From: Ichthyophis bannanicus
Lineage: Eukaryota > Chordata > Amphibia > Gymnophiona > Ichthyophiidae
DNA length: 64,000 nt
Reading direction: 5' to 3'
Assembly: GCA_033557465.1 (NCBI GenBank)
Contig: CM066043.1
Coordinates: 108,800,278 to 108,864,277, forward strand
The notes beneath the pieces were generated by a model. The model was not told the origin of the DNA, ran no database searches, and saw only the letters and a list, made by a program, of their open reading frames with translations. The translations under genes were made by a program, and so were the position numbers. Each line of letters opens with the position of its first letter. Positions within the stretch are counted from its first letter, which is position 1. This document shows, piece by piece, positions 26,991 to 37,500 of the stretch.

Positions 26991-28172
26991 CAGGGCAAGC
27001 GACCGCGCTCGGACTCGCCGGTGTCCCAGCCTCCGCTATTAGTGGCGGAGGGAGGGCTAGGCGCTGCCTCACCAGCCCCGAAGCGGGCGAAGCTTTCCGA
27101 GCCGGTGGAAGGTTCCTGGCAGGAGGCTGAAGATCCGGACTGGGATCCTGAAGAAGGATCGCAGGACCTGGAAGAAGGTGAGATTCCGCAGCCCGAGGAT
27201 CAAGCTAAAATCATCAGAGTGTTCTGCAGAGAGGAGTTGGCTGCTTTGATTGCGGAAACGTTGCAGATATTGAATCTTGTGCCGCCGCCACCGGCGGCGG
27301 TGGAGGACAACGTGGAGGATCCGGTCATCCAAGCGGTTTGACAGACCCAGGTGGTGTTTCCTTTACACTGCGTGGTGGAGAAGATGATTCAGGATGAATG
27401 GGATAAGCCGGAAGCTGGGCTGCGGGGAATTCGGACGCTGAATAGGTTGTATCCTCTGTCGGATTCTGCTAAAGAGAGGTTCAGAGCGCCACGGATTGAT
27501 GCGGTGGTCTCCGCTGTTATGAAGAAAACTACTATTCTGGTTGAAGGCAGTGCGGCCTTGAAGGATGCCCAGGACCGTAAAGTTGACGGCCTGTTAAAGC
27601 AGGCTTTTGAGGCGGATTCTGTTTCGCTTCAGGCCTCCATCTGCGGAGCTTGGGTGGCCAGAGCGTGTTTACGCTGGGCTCAGCGGCTGCGCCAATTGTC
27701 GCATGTCGATCCTGAGGAGATGAAGGAGTTGGATCGCTTGGAGTCCGGTGCGGCCTTCCTCGCCGATGTGCACTATGATTTGATTAGAGCACTGGCCAAC
27801 AGCACAGGATCTGTAGTGGCGGCCCACAGATCGTTGTGGCTCCGCAATTGGGCGGTGGACAGGTCTTCTAAGTCCCGTCTCAGCAAGCTTCCCTTTAAGG
27901 GTGGTTTGCTGTTTGGTGAGGACTTGGAGAAGTTGGTGAAGGATCTGGGGGAATCCAAGGCGGGTCGGCTGCCCGAGGACAAGCCGAAGCCGGCCAAGCC
28001 TGGCCTGGGCGGTCGGGGTCAGTTTCGAGATTTTCGGAGATTTCGCTCGACACGTCCCGGTGCCTTCCAGAGAGGCCGGTTCTCCTCTAGGGGCCAGGGT
28101 TTTCGTGGGTTTCGGGGAGCGAATAGAGGCTTCTCGGCCAACCCTGGGTCCGCTACGCGCAAAGCCCAATGA
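26991..28172 (+). pseudogene. Gag-like protein, remaining part (copy D)
   Basis: Continues from GKRPRSDSP through the acidic DLEEGEIPQPED block and VFCREELAALI to QAV, where TGA at 27339 replaces the Arg codon of homologs (likely CGA to TGA). It then continues in frame with KKTTILVEG, GAWVARACLRWAQ and the RG-rich tail (RGQGFRGFRGANRGF), to CAA-TGA at 28170. One stop plus the LTR inactivate it. Confidence 0.82.
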
Positions 28173-28204
28173 AGCGAGGCGGGTCCCGGCGGGGGAAACT
28201 CCCA

Positions 28205-28590
28205 TAGGCAGGAGGCTTCGGGAGTTTCTTCCCGCCTGGACCCTCATAACATCTGATCAGTGGGTGTTGGAGTTGGTGCGGCCCGTGCGAGACTCCTTTG
28301 TCTTGTCTCCTTGCAGAGGTCCCAAGAAGACTGTGGCAGTTCGCGAAACTTTGCAAAGGCTAATTCGGTTGGGCGCCGAGTCCCCCCGATTATGGCATGG
28401 GTCGCTACTCCATTTATTTCGTGGTGCCCAAGAAGGGCGGCCAAATGAGACCCATCCTCGACCTGAAGTGGGTGAATCGGTGTTTAAGGGTGCCGCACTT
28501 TCGAATGGAAACGTTGCGCTCCGTCATAGTTGCGGTGCGACGCGGAGAATTCTTGACGTCTTTTAGACCTGTCAGAAGCGTATTTGCACA
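28205..28590 (+). pseudogene. Reverse transcriptase N-terminal part (copy D)
   Basis: Starts in the REFLPAWTLITSDQWVLEL block. About 24 bases are missing just after it, a frameshift occurs near 28380, then YSIYFVVPKKGGQMRPILDL and RMETLRSVIVAV follow. An extra base in the motif A region (about 28560) shifts frame again. The gene stops at the insertion of copy E and resumes at 34509. Confidence 0.8.
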
Positions 28591-28595
28591 TTCCT

Positions 28596-28757
28596 GTACG
28601 TAGCCCCAGTCTGGTCCCGGACCTCTGAGTTGTCAACCTTAATCAGCAGCTTGGAGACTGAGGAACCACCTTCTTTTCATGATGTCACTCCTATATAACT
28701 CTGGTATCCGCCTCCCTTCATCAGTTACCTCAGTCTCCAAGCAGCTGACTAGGTTGA
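28596..28757 (+). repeat. Left terminal repeat and hairpin of copy E
   Basis: Hairpin arms 28633-28663 (TCAACCTTAATCAGCAGCTT...) and 28728-28757 (CCTCAGTCTCCAAGCAGC...) pair with a few mismatches. A TATATAA box lies in the loop at 28692-28698, as in copy B. Confidence 0.78.
28692..28698 (+). promoter_or_regulatory. TATA-like box in copy E left repeat
   Basis: TATATAA at the same relative position as TATAAATA in copy B, inside the hairpin loop. Because it is in the terminal repeat, an inward-facing copy is present at the right end. Confidence 0.4.
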
Positions 28758-29530
28758 GCTCGGGGGTCCGGGCTCACTGGAGGAACAACTAAGCCATAGT
28801 TTTAGTGATAGGGATTAGTCTAAATTTGGTTTCATTTGGGTTACAAAAAAAAAAAAAAAAAATATTAACCAAGAAGGAAATTGAGGTGCTGTACCTTTAA
28901 GGTATAGGACCTGTGCCTGCCGGTGCCTTAGGCCTTTCTCTCTCCCTCTGCCCGTCTTCAGCTGTTCGACAGAGTCGGAGGGGTCGGCTCACCCCCGGTT
29001 TGGAGCGGGGATTGTGAGCCGGCAGAGTGCTTCGCGTCCAGCCAAGCGCCAAACAGAGGATCTGCCTGTGAGCGCGCCTCTGGCTGGACGGAAAGGGGAG
29101 AAGCAGGAGTCGATCTGCCACGGGGTGCGCGAAGTTCGGGGATTGCCAGAAGGGCCGGACTGTGACTCCTTTCGCCCCTCCTTCGCTGCTTTGGCGGCTC
29201 AGGTAAGGAAGCGGGGGGGCATGTGATTTCGGCGATCGCTTCTCCCTTCACCGCAGCGCGAGTACGCCTTGCGGCTGTACAGGCCCGGCCACGTGGCACC
29301 CGCGCGGGAGTGCTTTTGGATCCCGCGCTTTTTCCCGGCCCCTTCTGCTCGGCTAGACCGCCGTGTGGTAGTGCGAGTGGCTCCGGGGAGCCGGCTGGGC
29401 GATTTTTGTCTTTTCTAGCAGTGCTTAAAAAAAAAAGTTCCTTTTTTCCTGAGGGGCTGCTTGCTTTGGGGATTGGTAGGGCCTTACGTTGGCAGAGCCC
29501 TGCTTCGGGGCAGTGAAGCCCCCTTCACCT
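28758..29530 (+). other. 5' leader of copy E
   Basis: Non-coding leader with an A tract (28845-28861), then GC-rich sequence. Donor-like CAG|GTAAGG at 29203 and acceptor-like TTTTCTAG at 29411-29418. No gene. Confidence 0.5.
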
Positions 29531-31035
29531 ATGTCTCCCAAGGCACAGTGTATGATTTGTGGGAGTAAGAGATCCTCCCTGTCGGACTCCGGGGTGTGCA
29601 AAAGTTGCTCTAAGGAGGCAGCAACCCTGGATCCCCCCGAGGTGAGCGTGGGGGAGCTGCCAGGGTCGGAGGTGGGGCCTTCGGTTGGCTCTCCTCCAGG
29701 CCCATCCCGGGCGGAGCCGGTGGCGGGACCGTCTACCACCGCAACGGGACAGGTACTCCAGGCGCCCTGGGCGAGCGGACTTGAGTCAATTTTCTCCGCG
29801 GAGTTCGTGGCACTGCTGCGGCACGCAGTGGGTGGCCTGCCTCGGCCTCCCGCTGAGGTTTCGGAAGGGGTCCGCGCCAAGCGGGGCCCCCCAGCTCTGC
29901 TTGCTGAGGACCAATCTAGCAGCAAGAGGCTGCGGTTGGATACGGAGTCACTGGAGCCCTCCCTGGCATCGGAGGGACTCCCGTCGGAAGAGGAAGGCGA
30001 CGCTGGGCTCCCTGAGGAAGACTTGGAGGAAGGCGAGCTCGACGACAAGGAGGAGCAGGCCAGAGTGGTCAGAGTCTTCCGGAGGGAAGAACTGCCAGCT
30101 CTCATCACTGAGACGCTGAGCGCTTTAAATATGCCAGCGCAGGGGCCGTCGGAGGACGAGTCTCTGGAGGATCCTTTGTTGCAGGTCTTCTGCAAGTCTC
30201 AGCGTGCCTTCCCGGTCCATCGGGTCTTCCAAGAGCTGATTCAGGAGGAGTGGAACGCCCCGGGGGCGGCCCTGCGGGGGTCGCGGGTACTGGGGCGGTT
30301 GTATCCTCTGGTGGATCGGGATCGGGAGGTCTTCACGCCACCCAAGGTGGATGCTGCGGTAGCGGCGGTGATAAAGAAGACCACCATCCCAGTGGAAGGC
30401 GGCGCAGCCCTCAAGGACGCCCAGGACAGGAAGCTGGATGCCCTTCTACGCCAGGTGTATGACACTAATGCGTTTCTCTCCAGGCCGCTATTTGTGGGGC
30501 CTGGGTAGCCCGGGCCTGTCTTCGCTGGTCTCAACAAGTGCGTCCAGCGCAGGCGGAGGGCAGATCTGTGGAGGCGGCCCGCCTGGAGTCGGGGGCGGCC
30601 TATTTATCTGATCTGCACTATGACCTTATGAGGGGTCTATCTAGCAGTATGGCGTCGGCGGTCGCTGCCCGCCGGTTCCTGTGGCTCCGTTCCTGGGCGG
30701 CGGATTCTTCTTCGAAGACCAGGCTGAGTAAACTCCCGTTCAAGGGACGTCTCCTATTTGGAGAGGATCTGGAGAAGTTGGTCAAGGACCTGGGCGAGTC
30801 TAAAGGTGGTAAGTTGCCGGAAGACAAACCCAAGCAAGGCCGTGGCGCCTCGTCCAACAGATCGCAACAACGGGACTTTCGCCGCTCGCGCTTTCCACGG
30901 TTTGCTGCCGGTCAGCGGGGCCGGTTTACCACCCGAAACCAGGGGTTTCGGGGCTTCAGAGGAGCTGGCAGAGGTTTTGGGGGGGGGGCCTCGACCTCCC
31001 CCTCCCCCTCCTCAGCCCTGTGCAAGACGCAATGA
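29531..31035 (+). pseudogene. Gag-like protein (copy E), one frameshift
   Basis: Starts MSPKAQCMICGSKRSSLSDSGVCKSC. It has the acidic DLEEGELDDKEEQ block, VRVFRREELPALI and KKTTIPVEG, then an extra base near 30475-30482 moves the frame, giving a stop at 30508. The correct frame continues ICGAWVARACLRWSQQ, SKLPFKGRLLFGEDLEKLVKDL, and the RG-rich tail to CAA-TGA at 31033. Otherwise full length. Confidence 0.85.
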
Positions 31036-32938
31036 GATATGGCGGACCCAGGAGCCGCTGGTTCCCGTAGGAGGCAGGTTGCGGGAGTTCTATGGCGCCT
31101 GGGTCCATATGACTTCGGATCAGTGGGTCCTGGAGGTCGTCAGAGACGGATATGCGCTGGAGCTACAGCGACCGGTGCGCGATGCCTTCGTACGGTCCCC
31201 CTGCAAAGCGCTCAGCAAGTGCGCGGCGGTGCGGGAGACCGTGCAAAGGCTGCTGGACCTCCGGGCGATCGAACCGGTACCGCCAGACCAACACGGTTGC
31301 GGTCGATACTCCATATATTTCGTGGTCACAAAGAAGGGCGGAGGGTTCCGGCCTATCCTGGACCTCAAAGGGGTAAATCGGTGCCTGCGGGTGACACACT
31401 TCCGCATGGAAACTCTCCGGTCCGTCATTGCAGCGGTCCGGCCGGGCGAGTTTCTCACCGCTCTGGATCTGTCCGAGGCCTACCTTCACATTCCCATTCG
31501 ACAGGACCACCACCGGTTCCTCCGCTTTGCGGTGCCTTTCGGGCATTTCCAATTCCGAGCGCTGCCGTTCGGGCTAGCGACGGCCCCGCGCACCTTCACA
31601 AAGGTGATGGTGGTGGTGGCGGCGGCTCTGCGCAAGGAAGGCGTCCTGGTGCACCCGTATCTGGACGACTGGTTGATCAGGGCAAAGTCGAGGGAAGAAA
31701 GCGTGAGGGCCACGTCCCGGGTAGTCGGGTTCCTGGAGAGCCTAGGTTGGGTGGTCAACAGGACGAAGAGCCAGTTGGTCCCCTCCCAAGACATGGAATA
31801 CCTAGGAGCGCGCTTCGACACGGGAACCGGTCAGGTGTTCCTTCCGCGGCAGAGAGCCCAGAAGTTGCGGTTGTTGGTACGGAAGTTCTTGAAGAGACGG
31901 GAGTCCACGGCGTGGCAGTACCTTCAACTGCTGGGCACCATGGCGGCGACCCTCGAGCTGGTACCGTGGGCGAGGGCCCACATGCGGCCCTTGCAGAGGG
32001 CGCTTCTCAGGCGCTGGTCGCATCAGCGGGATCCCCTGTCCCAAAAACTCGCATGCCCGGACGAGACGCGAGCGGGGCTGCGCTGGTGGCTGGATCCCCG
32101 CTCCTTGCAGAAGGGGAGGCCTCTGGCGGTGCCCGAGTGGATTGCGTTGACAACAGATGCCAGCCTTCGGGGTTGGGGGGGTCACTGTCGGGGCCAATTC
32201 GCTCAGGGACGGTGGGACCCCCAGGAGCGCTCGTGGTTGATCAATCGCCTGGAATTGCGTGCGGTGTTCCGGGCGTTGGAATGGTTTCAGTCGATTCTCG
32301 ACGGTTCGGCAGTCAGAGTATTCTCCGACAACGCCACGGCCGTGGCTTATATCAATCGCCAAGGCGGGACCAGCAGCGCGACTCTCGAGGCAGAGGCCGA
32401 GGCCCTGTTCGCGTGGGCCGAGAGGCATCTGCTGGCAGTGTCGGCAGCGCACGTGGCAGGAGTGGACAACGTGGAGGCCGACTTTCTCAGTCGAGTGCGA
32501 GTGGATCCGGGAGAGTGGGTTCTCCACTCGGAGGTGTTCGCGATGATCACACGGCGGTGGGGCATCCCCGTGATGGATCTGATGGCCACTTTCTGCTCCA
32601 CGAAAGCCAGCCGCTTCTTCAGCAGACGAAGGGAGCGCATGTCCGAGGGTCTCGATGCGCTGATTCAGCCCTGGCCGGAGGGCCAGTTGTTGTACGTCTT
32701 CCCGCCGTGGGTTCTCATCGGCCGGGTGATCCAGCGAGTGGAGAGTTTCGGGGGGATGGTGATCCTGATAGCTCCGGACTGGCCGCGCCGCCCTTGGTAC
32801 GCGGACCTGCGGAGGCTTCTGGTCGCGCGACCGTGGCGCCTTCCGGTGCGCCCGGACCTGCTAGCGCAGGGGCCTCTCTTCATGCCCCATGTGGATCGGT
32901 TCTCGCTTACGGCTTGGCTATTGAAAGGGCACGGCTGA
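31034..32938 (+). CDS. Reverse transcriptase-RNase H-methyltransferase polyprotein (copy E)
   Basis: Intact and open well into Gag in the +1 frame; domain start at RLREFYGAWVHMTSDQWVLEVV. RT: ALDLSEAYLHIPI, LPFGLATAPRTF, YLDDWLI. RNase H: TDASLRGWGGHC, RLELRAVFRAL, FSDNATAVAYI, ADFLSR. Methyltransferase: DLMATFCSTK, LLYVFPPWVLIG, IAPDWPRRPWYADL. As in copy B, no ATG sits at the expected start, pointing to frameshifting, reinitiation or splicing for expression. Confidence 0.92.
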   Translation, partial: EIWRTQEPLVPVGGRLREFYGAWVHMTSDQWVLEVVRDGYALELQRPVRDAFVRSPCKALSKCAAVRETVQRLLDLRAIEPVPPDQHGCGRYSIYFVVTKKGGGFRPILDLKGVNRCLRVTHFRMETLRSVIAAVRPGEFLTALDLSEAYLHIPIRQDHHRFLRFAVPFGHFQFRALPFGLATAPRTFTKVMVVVAAALRKEGVLVHPYLDDWLIRAKSREESVRATSRVVGFLESLGWVVNRTKSQLVPSQDMEYLGARFDTGTGQVFLPRQRAQKLRLLVRKFLKRRESTAWQYLQLLGTMAATLELVPWARAHMRPLQRALLRRWSHQRDPLSQKLACPDETRAGLRWWLDPRSLQKGRPLAVPEWIALTTDASLRGWGGHCRGQFAQGRWDPQERSWLINRLELRAVFRALEWFQSILDGSAVRVFSDNATAVAYINRQGGTSSATLEAEAEALFAWAERHLLAVSAAHVAGVDNVEADFLSRVRVDPGEWVLHSEVFAMITRRWGIPVMDLMATFCSTKASRFFSRRRERMSEGLDALIQPWPEGQLLYVFPPWVLIGRVIQRVESFGGMVILIAPDWPRRPWYADLRRLLVARPWRLPVRPDLLAQGPLFMPHVDRFSLTAWLLKGHG

Positions 32939-33966
32939 GAACTCGGGGCTATTCCCCGGCGGTGGTTTCCACCCTGTTGAAAGCTCGTAAGCGGTCTACG
33001 TCTTTGGCGTATGTTCGGGTCTGGAGAGTTTTTGAGGCGTGGTGCAGTGAGCGGCGCTGGGTGCCTCTCAAGGCTTCTCTCTCTCAGATTTTGGACTTTC
33101 TGCAGTGCGGTTTTGACAAGGGTCTGGCGGCGGCTTCGCTTCGGGTGCAGGTCGCGGCTCTGGCGTGCTACCGCGGGTGAGTGGCTGGTAGATCCCTGGG
33201 CGAGCATCGGGATGTCAAGCGGTTTTTGCGCGCGGTGGCGTTAATTCGACCGCCCAGGAGACAGCCGGTGCCGCAGTGGCATCTCCCTCTTGTGCTGTCG
33301 GCACTGGAGCGGGAGCCTTTCGAGCCCTTGCGCTCGACTTCTTTGAAGGATCTCACATTGAAGGTCGTGTTTTTGGTGGCCATTTGCTCGGCCAGGCGCA
33401 TCTCGGAGTTGCAGGCGCTGTCCTGTAAGGAACCCTTCTTGGTCTTTTTCGAGTCCAAGGTGGTCTTGCGGCCCGTGCCGGCCTTCTTACCCAAGGTCGT
33501 GTCGGCGTTCCATTTGAATCAGGAGATTTCCTTGCCGGTGTTCCGGTCGGACTCGACGGGCTCCACTTCCAGGACGCTCGATGTCTGTCGGGCCTTGAAG
33601 AGGTATCTTCGACGTACGGCGGGGTTCCGACGTTCGGGGCGATTGTTTATACTGTTCGTGGGTCCTCGCCGAGGAGAAGCGGCATCCAAAGCCTCCATCG
33701 CCAGGTGGATCCGGGAGGCGATTTCGTCGGCTTATTTACTGAAGAGGAGAGCGGTGCCAGAGGGACTGAGAGCCCATTCCACCAGGGCCCAGGCTACGTC
33801 CTGGGCGGAGCTCCAAGCTGTGCCGCCAGCGGAAATTTGCAGGGCGGCCACGTGGTCTTCTTTGTCTCCTTTTATCAGACATTACCGATTGGACGTTCAG
33901 TCCGCGCAGGATGCCAGGTTCGGGGTGGCGGTGCTGCAAGCAGTTGCGGCTGGGCCCTCCCGTTAG
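31039..33966 (+). pseudogene. Tyrosine recombinase with alternative-frame extension (copy E), one in-frame stop
   Basis: The frame is open from the Gag stop to TGA at 33178 and again to 33966. The recombinase proper begins near 32893 (GSVLAYGLAIERARL). Box I ICSARRISELQAL, box II HSTRAQATSW, ICRAATWSS and RHYRLDV are all present after the stop. The TGA stands where A, B and D have Lys (CYRGKV); AGA or CGA to TGA would explain it. The upstream extension overlaps the entire polymerase gene, as in copy B. Confidence 0.82.
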
Positions 33967-33987
33967 ATTTACTGCTCTGGTACTTAC

Positions 33988-34083
33988 TCAGAGGTCCGGG
34001 ACCAGACTGGGGCTACGTACAGGAAGGTGAAATTAGACTTACCTGCTAATTGTTGTTCCTGTAGTAGACCCAGTCTGGTCCCG
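33988..34083 (+). repeat. ICR of copy E
   Basis: Reverse complement of left end (to about 34022) and right end (from 34023), joined at GTACAGGAAGGTGAAATT. It carries the box AATTAG, ACTTACCTG, CTAATT at 34031-34051, showing that the right end of this copy (AATTAG, GTAAGT, CTAATT at 34481-34498) has lost three bases of the core. Confidence 0.88.
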
Positions 34084-34342
34084 CATCCCACCCGGTGTTG
34101 CTGGGGGGGCTTGCAGCACGGTCTTCTGTTCGTTTTTCTGATGACAGGTAAGAAAAGCAGTTTCGGTGTCATCTTTGTGGGGGTGGTCGGACGGGTGAGA
34201 GGTTAGTCGGGGCACCCTCAGTGTTCACAGTTAGCGAATTTATTCGTGTTCATGTTTCAGTCATGGGGGGTTGGACCTTGCGGTTTGTAAGTGGGGTCTT
34301 AACTTATTTGTTGCTCTGGTGAGTCTGCTTTGTCATTAGGGT

Positions 34343-34508
34343 ACTGATGAAGGGAGGCGGATACCAGAGTTATATAGGAGTGACATCATGAAAAGAAGGT
34401 GGTTCCTCAGTCTCCAAGCTGCTGATTAAGGTTGACAACTCAGAGGTCCGGGACCAGACTGGGTCTACTACAGGAACAACAATTAGGTAAGTCTAATTTC
34501 ACCTTCCT
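34343..34508 (+). repeat. Right terminal repeat of copy E
   Basis: Inverse of 28605-28724, followed by the right-specific end with arms AATTAG (34481-34486) and CTAATT (34493-34498). The target sequence of copy D resumes with ATTCGGG at 34509. Confidence 0.88.
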
Positions 34509-35968
34509 ATTCGGGAGGCTCACCAGCGCTTCCTGTGGTTTGCCCTCCCTTGGGGCCACTATCAGTTTCAGGCGTTGCCGTTCGGCCTGGCGACTGCGCC
34601 GAGGACCTTCACCAAAATTATGGTGGTGGTGGTGGCGGCGGCGGCGGCGTTGCGCAAAGAAGGGATCCTGGTCCACCCTTATCTAGACGACTGGTTGATT
34701 CGGGCCAAGTCTGCGGAGGAAAGTCTCTCTCTGGGTGACGGACCGGGTAGTACAGTTCCTACAAGGGCTGGGTTGGGTGGTCAACCCGACCAAGAGCCGG
34801 TTACAGCCTATTCAGGACCTCAAATACTTGGGGGTCCGCTTCGATACGAAGGAGGGGACGAGTGTTTCTCCCGCACAAACGGGCTGAGGGTTTGCGGTCC
34901 CTGGTGCGACGGTTCCTGTCGGTGTCGGCGCCTTCGGCGTGGGATTATCTCCGGGTGCTGGGCACCATGGCAGCGACTTTGGAGGCTGTGCCTTGGGCAC
35001 GGTTTCATATGCGTCCTCTCCAGAGGGCATTGCTTCGTTGTTGGTCGCATCATCGGGATTCATTAGCCAAGCGTCTCTCTTGCCCGAGCAAGGTTCGGCA
35101 GTCCCTTCGCTGGTGGCTTCGCCCATCATCACTGACGGCCGGTCTGCCGCTGGAACAGCCGGAATGGATTCCGTTGCAGACGGATGCCAGTCTGGTGGGC
35201 TGGGGAGCCCACTGCGGGAGTCAGTTTGCGCAAGGACTTTGGACTCCCCTGGAGGCCTCATGGGCGATAAATCGCCTGGAGCTTCGTGCGGTGTTCCGGG
35301 GACTTCAGGCATTCGAGGTGTTGTTGCGCGCTCAGCCGGTGCGAGTGCTGTCAGACAACTTGGCGACGGTGGCCTACATCAACCGGCAGGGCGGCACCGG
35401 GAGTGCCGCAATGGAGGCAGAAGCCGACGAGTTGTTCGCTTGGGTGGAGCCTCGCTTGGCCGCGATTTCGGCAGCGCACATTGCCGGCAAAGACAATGTC
35501 ACCGCGGACTTCCTCAGCAGAGTGCAGGTGGATGCCAGAGAGTGGGAGCTGCATCCCACGGTTTTCCGACAGATAGTCTGGCGCTGGGGGACTCCGGTCA
35601 TGGATCTCATGGCGACCTTTCAGTCGGCAAAGGTCGGACGTTTCTTCAGCAGGCGTCGGGAATGAATGTCGGAGGGCATCGACGCTTTGCTTCCTCCGTG
35701 GCCGTCGAGCGGCCTTCTGTATGTTTTCCCACCCTGGGCACTGATAGGCCAGGTGATTCAAAAGATCGAAGCGCATGCCGGGAGGGTGCTGTTGGTGGCA
35801 CCCGATTGGCCGAGGCGTCCTTGGTACACCGATCTCATACGTCTCCTGGACGGAGCCCCTTGGTGGTTGCCGGCAAGGTCGGATCTACTGCTACAAGGGC
35901 CCCTGCTCATGCCGCAAGTGGATCGGTTCTCGCTTACGGTTTGGCCATTGAGAGGGCTAAGCTCCTAA
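34509..35968 (+). pseudogene. RT C-terminal part, RNase H and methyltransferase (copy D)
   Basis: Resumes the RT gene after copy E with REAHQRFLWFALPWGHYQF, LPFGLATAPRTFTK and YLDDWLI (about 34677-34700). The valine/alanine stretch next to motif B is lengthened by GGT/GGC repeats. A frameshift follows near 34735, then RT thumb, RNase H (TDASLVGWGAHC, RLELRAVFRGL, LSDNLATVAYI, ADFLSR) and methyltransferase to SRRRE, where TGA at 35663 replaces Arg. It continues to LLYVFPPWALIG, VAPDWPRRPWYTDL and ends at 35968. Confidence 0.82.
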
Positions 35969-36998
35969 AGAAAGGTTACTCGTCGGCGGTGGTCGTGACT
36001 TTACTGAGAGCGTGTAAGCATTCGACTTCCCTGGCTTATGTGCGTGTCTGGCGTATCTTTGAGGATTGGTGTGCGCCGCGCCAGGTTCGGCCGAGCTCGG
36101 CTTCGGTTCCGCTGGTCTTGGAGTTTCTGCAGAGCGGCTTTGAAAAAGGGCTAACGGCCAGTTCCTTACGCGTACAGCTGGCGGCCCTCTCCTGTTATCG
36201 GGGCAAGGTCAATGGTGTGCCGTTGGGGGCTCATCCTGACGTGGGTCATTTTCTGCGGGCGGCCGCTCGGTTGCGCCCGGCACGTCGGGTGTCTATTCCA
36301 CCGTGGGACATGAATCTCGTTCTCACAGCACTGGCCGAGTCCCCCTTTGAGCCCTTGCGTCGGGCGTCCGTGAAGGATTTGACATTGAAGGCGGTTTTCC
36401 TGGAGGCTATTTGTTCCGCACGGCGCGTTTCTGAACTACAAGCTTTGTCGTGTTGAGAACCTTTCTTGTCTTTTTCCAGGGAAAAGGTGGTTTTGCGGCC
36501 GGTCCCGTCCTTTTTGCCCAAGGTGGTGTCTCCCTTTCATGTGAACCAGACCGTCTGTTTGCCCGTTCTGGGGTCCTTGGAGGGCGACGCCTCGAGTCGC
36601 AGTCTTCGGCGTCTTGACGTGAAGAGGACCTTGCGTCAGTATTTGCAGGTCACGGAGTCATTCTGTAAGTCTGAGCGGTTGTTTGTTCTCTACGGCGGTG
36701 TACGCAAAGGAGAGGCGGCGGCTAAGGCCTCCATCGCCCGCTGGCTTAGGGAGGCGATTGTGCCTGCTTACTTCATGGGCGTGTTGCGCCGGTGGGGCTG
36801 CGAGCGCATTCTACAAGGGCGCAGGCGGCGTCTTGGGCGGAGCATGGTTTGGTTCCCCCGGGGGACATTTGTCGAGCTGCGACTTGGTCGTCGCTGCACA
36901 CGTTCAGCAAGCATTACCGACTAGATGTGGCAGCGGCTTCGGATGCTCCTTTCGGTGCGGCGGTCTTGTCTGCCGGCTGGAAGGGTCCCTCCCATTAA
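35919..36998 (+). pseudogene. Tyrosine recombinase (copy D), broken
   Basis: Begins in the polymerase overlap (GSVLAYGLAIERAKL), with YVRVWRIFEDWC, SLRVQLAALSCYRG and CSARRVSELQALSC. TGA at 36454 replaces Arg, then the frame continues to about 36785, where a frameshift occurs. The catalytic end (HSTRAQAASW, ICRAATWSS, SKHYRLDV) is open from 36792 to 36998. All catalytic residues are recognisable. Confidence 0.82.
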
Positions 36999-37015
36999 TC
37001 ACTGCTCTGGTACAT

Positions 37016-37113
37016 CCCAGAGGTAGAGGACTGAACTGGAGGAACGATAAGGAAATGATAATTACACTTACCTGGTAATTGTAGTTCCTTTAGTGACGAC
37101 AGTTCAGTCCTCC
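37016..37113 (+). repeat. ICR of copy D
   Basis: Left-end complement to 37052, right-end complement from 37053. The join GATAAGG/AAATGAT shows the circle junction. It differs from the copy A ICR by only one or two bases. Confidence 0.9.
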
Positions 37114-37336
37114 TTCCCGCCCGGATGTGTCAGGGGGTTCCTGATTGGTGGCCGGCGACAGCTGCTTACAGGTGAGTCTACATTTCTTCTATTCTGTGAC
37201 TTGTTGCCTTCTCGATGACGGGGCAGGTTGTAAGAAAGCCTTGTTGGTGGGGGGGGGGGGGTGCGTCTTTTCTAGTGGTGAATGTTATTATGTTTAGCTA
37301 CTTATTTGTTGCTCCTTTGAGTCTGCTTTGTTATAG

Positions 37337-37500
37337 TTTACACTGGGATGCAAGTGGGAGTGCAGCAGGCTATATCCAGTGATGTCATCATTCTGACATA
37401 CCAGTCTCCTAGCTGCAGGAGGAGATTGACAACCCAGAGGTAGAGGACTGAACTGTCGTCACTAAAGGAACTACAATTACCAGGTAAGTGTAATTATCAT
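37337..37500 (+). repeat. Right terminal repeat of copy D with palindromic box
   Basis: Inverse of the left terminal repeat, then arms AATTAC (37475-37480) and GTAATT (37490-37495) around CAGGTAAGT. Confidence 0.88.

Larger units (their letters stand above)
28596..34508 (+). mobile_element. DIRS retrotransposon copy E (nested in copy D)
   Basis: A 5.9-kb element of a third subfamily (left end GTACGTAGCCCCAGTCTGG at 28596; right end to CACCTTCCT at 34508). Terminal repeats 28605-28724 and 34343-34461 look identical. It interrupts the RT gene of copy D at ACATTCCTATT with only TTCCT shared (28591-28595, 34504-34508), so no duplication. RT-RNase H-methyltransferase is intact; Gag has one frameshift and the recombinase one stop. 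Confidence 0.92.
24020..37500 (+). mobile_element. DIRS retrotransposon copy D
   Basis: Same subfamily as copy A (ends TTATCGTTCCTCCAGTTCAG at 24020 and TAATTATCAT at 37500). All genes are present but broken, and it has a complete ICR (37016-37113). Two later insertions enlarge it: a solo LTR (25352-26990) in Gag and copy E (28596-34508) in RT. Unlike A, B and E, its right flank lacks the TTCC core (TCAT|ATACTG), perhaps a small deletion. Confidence 0.9.
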
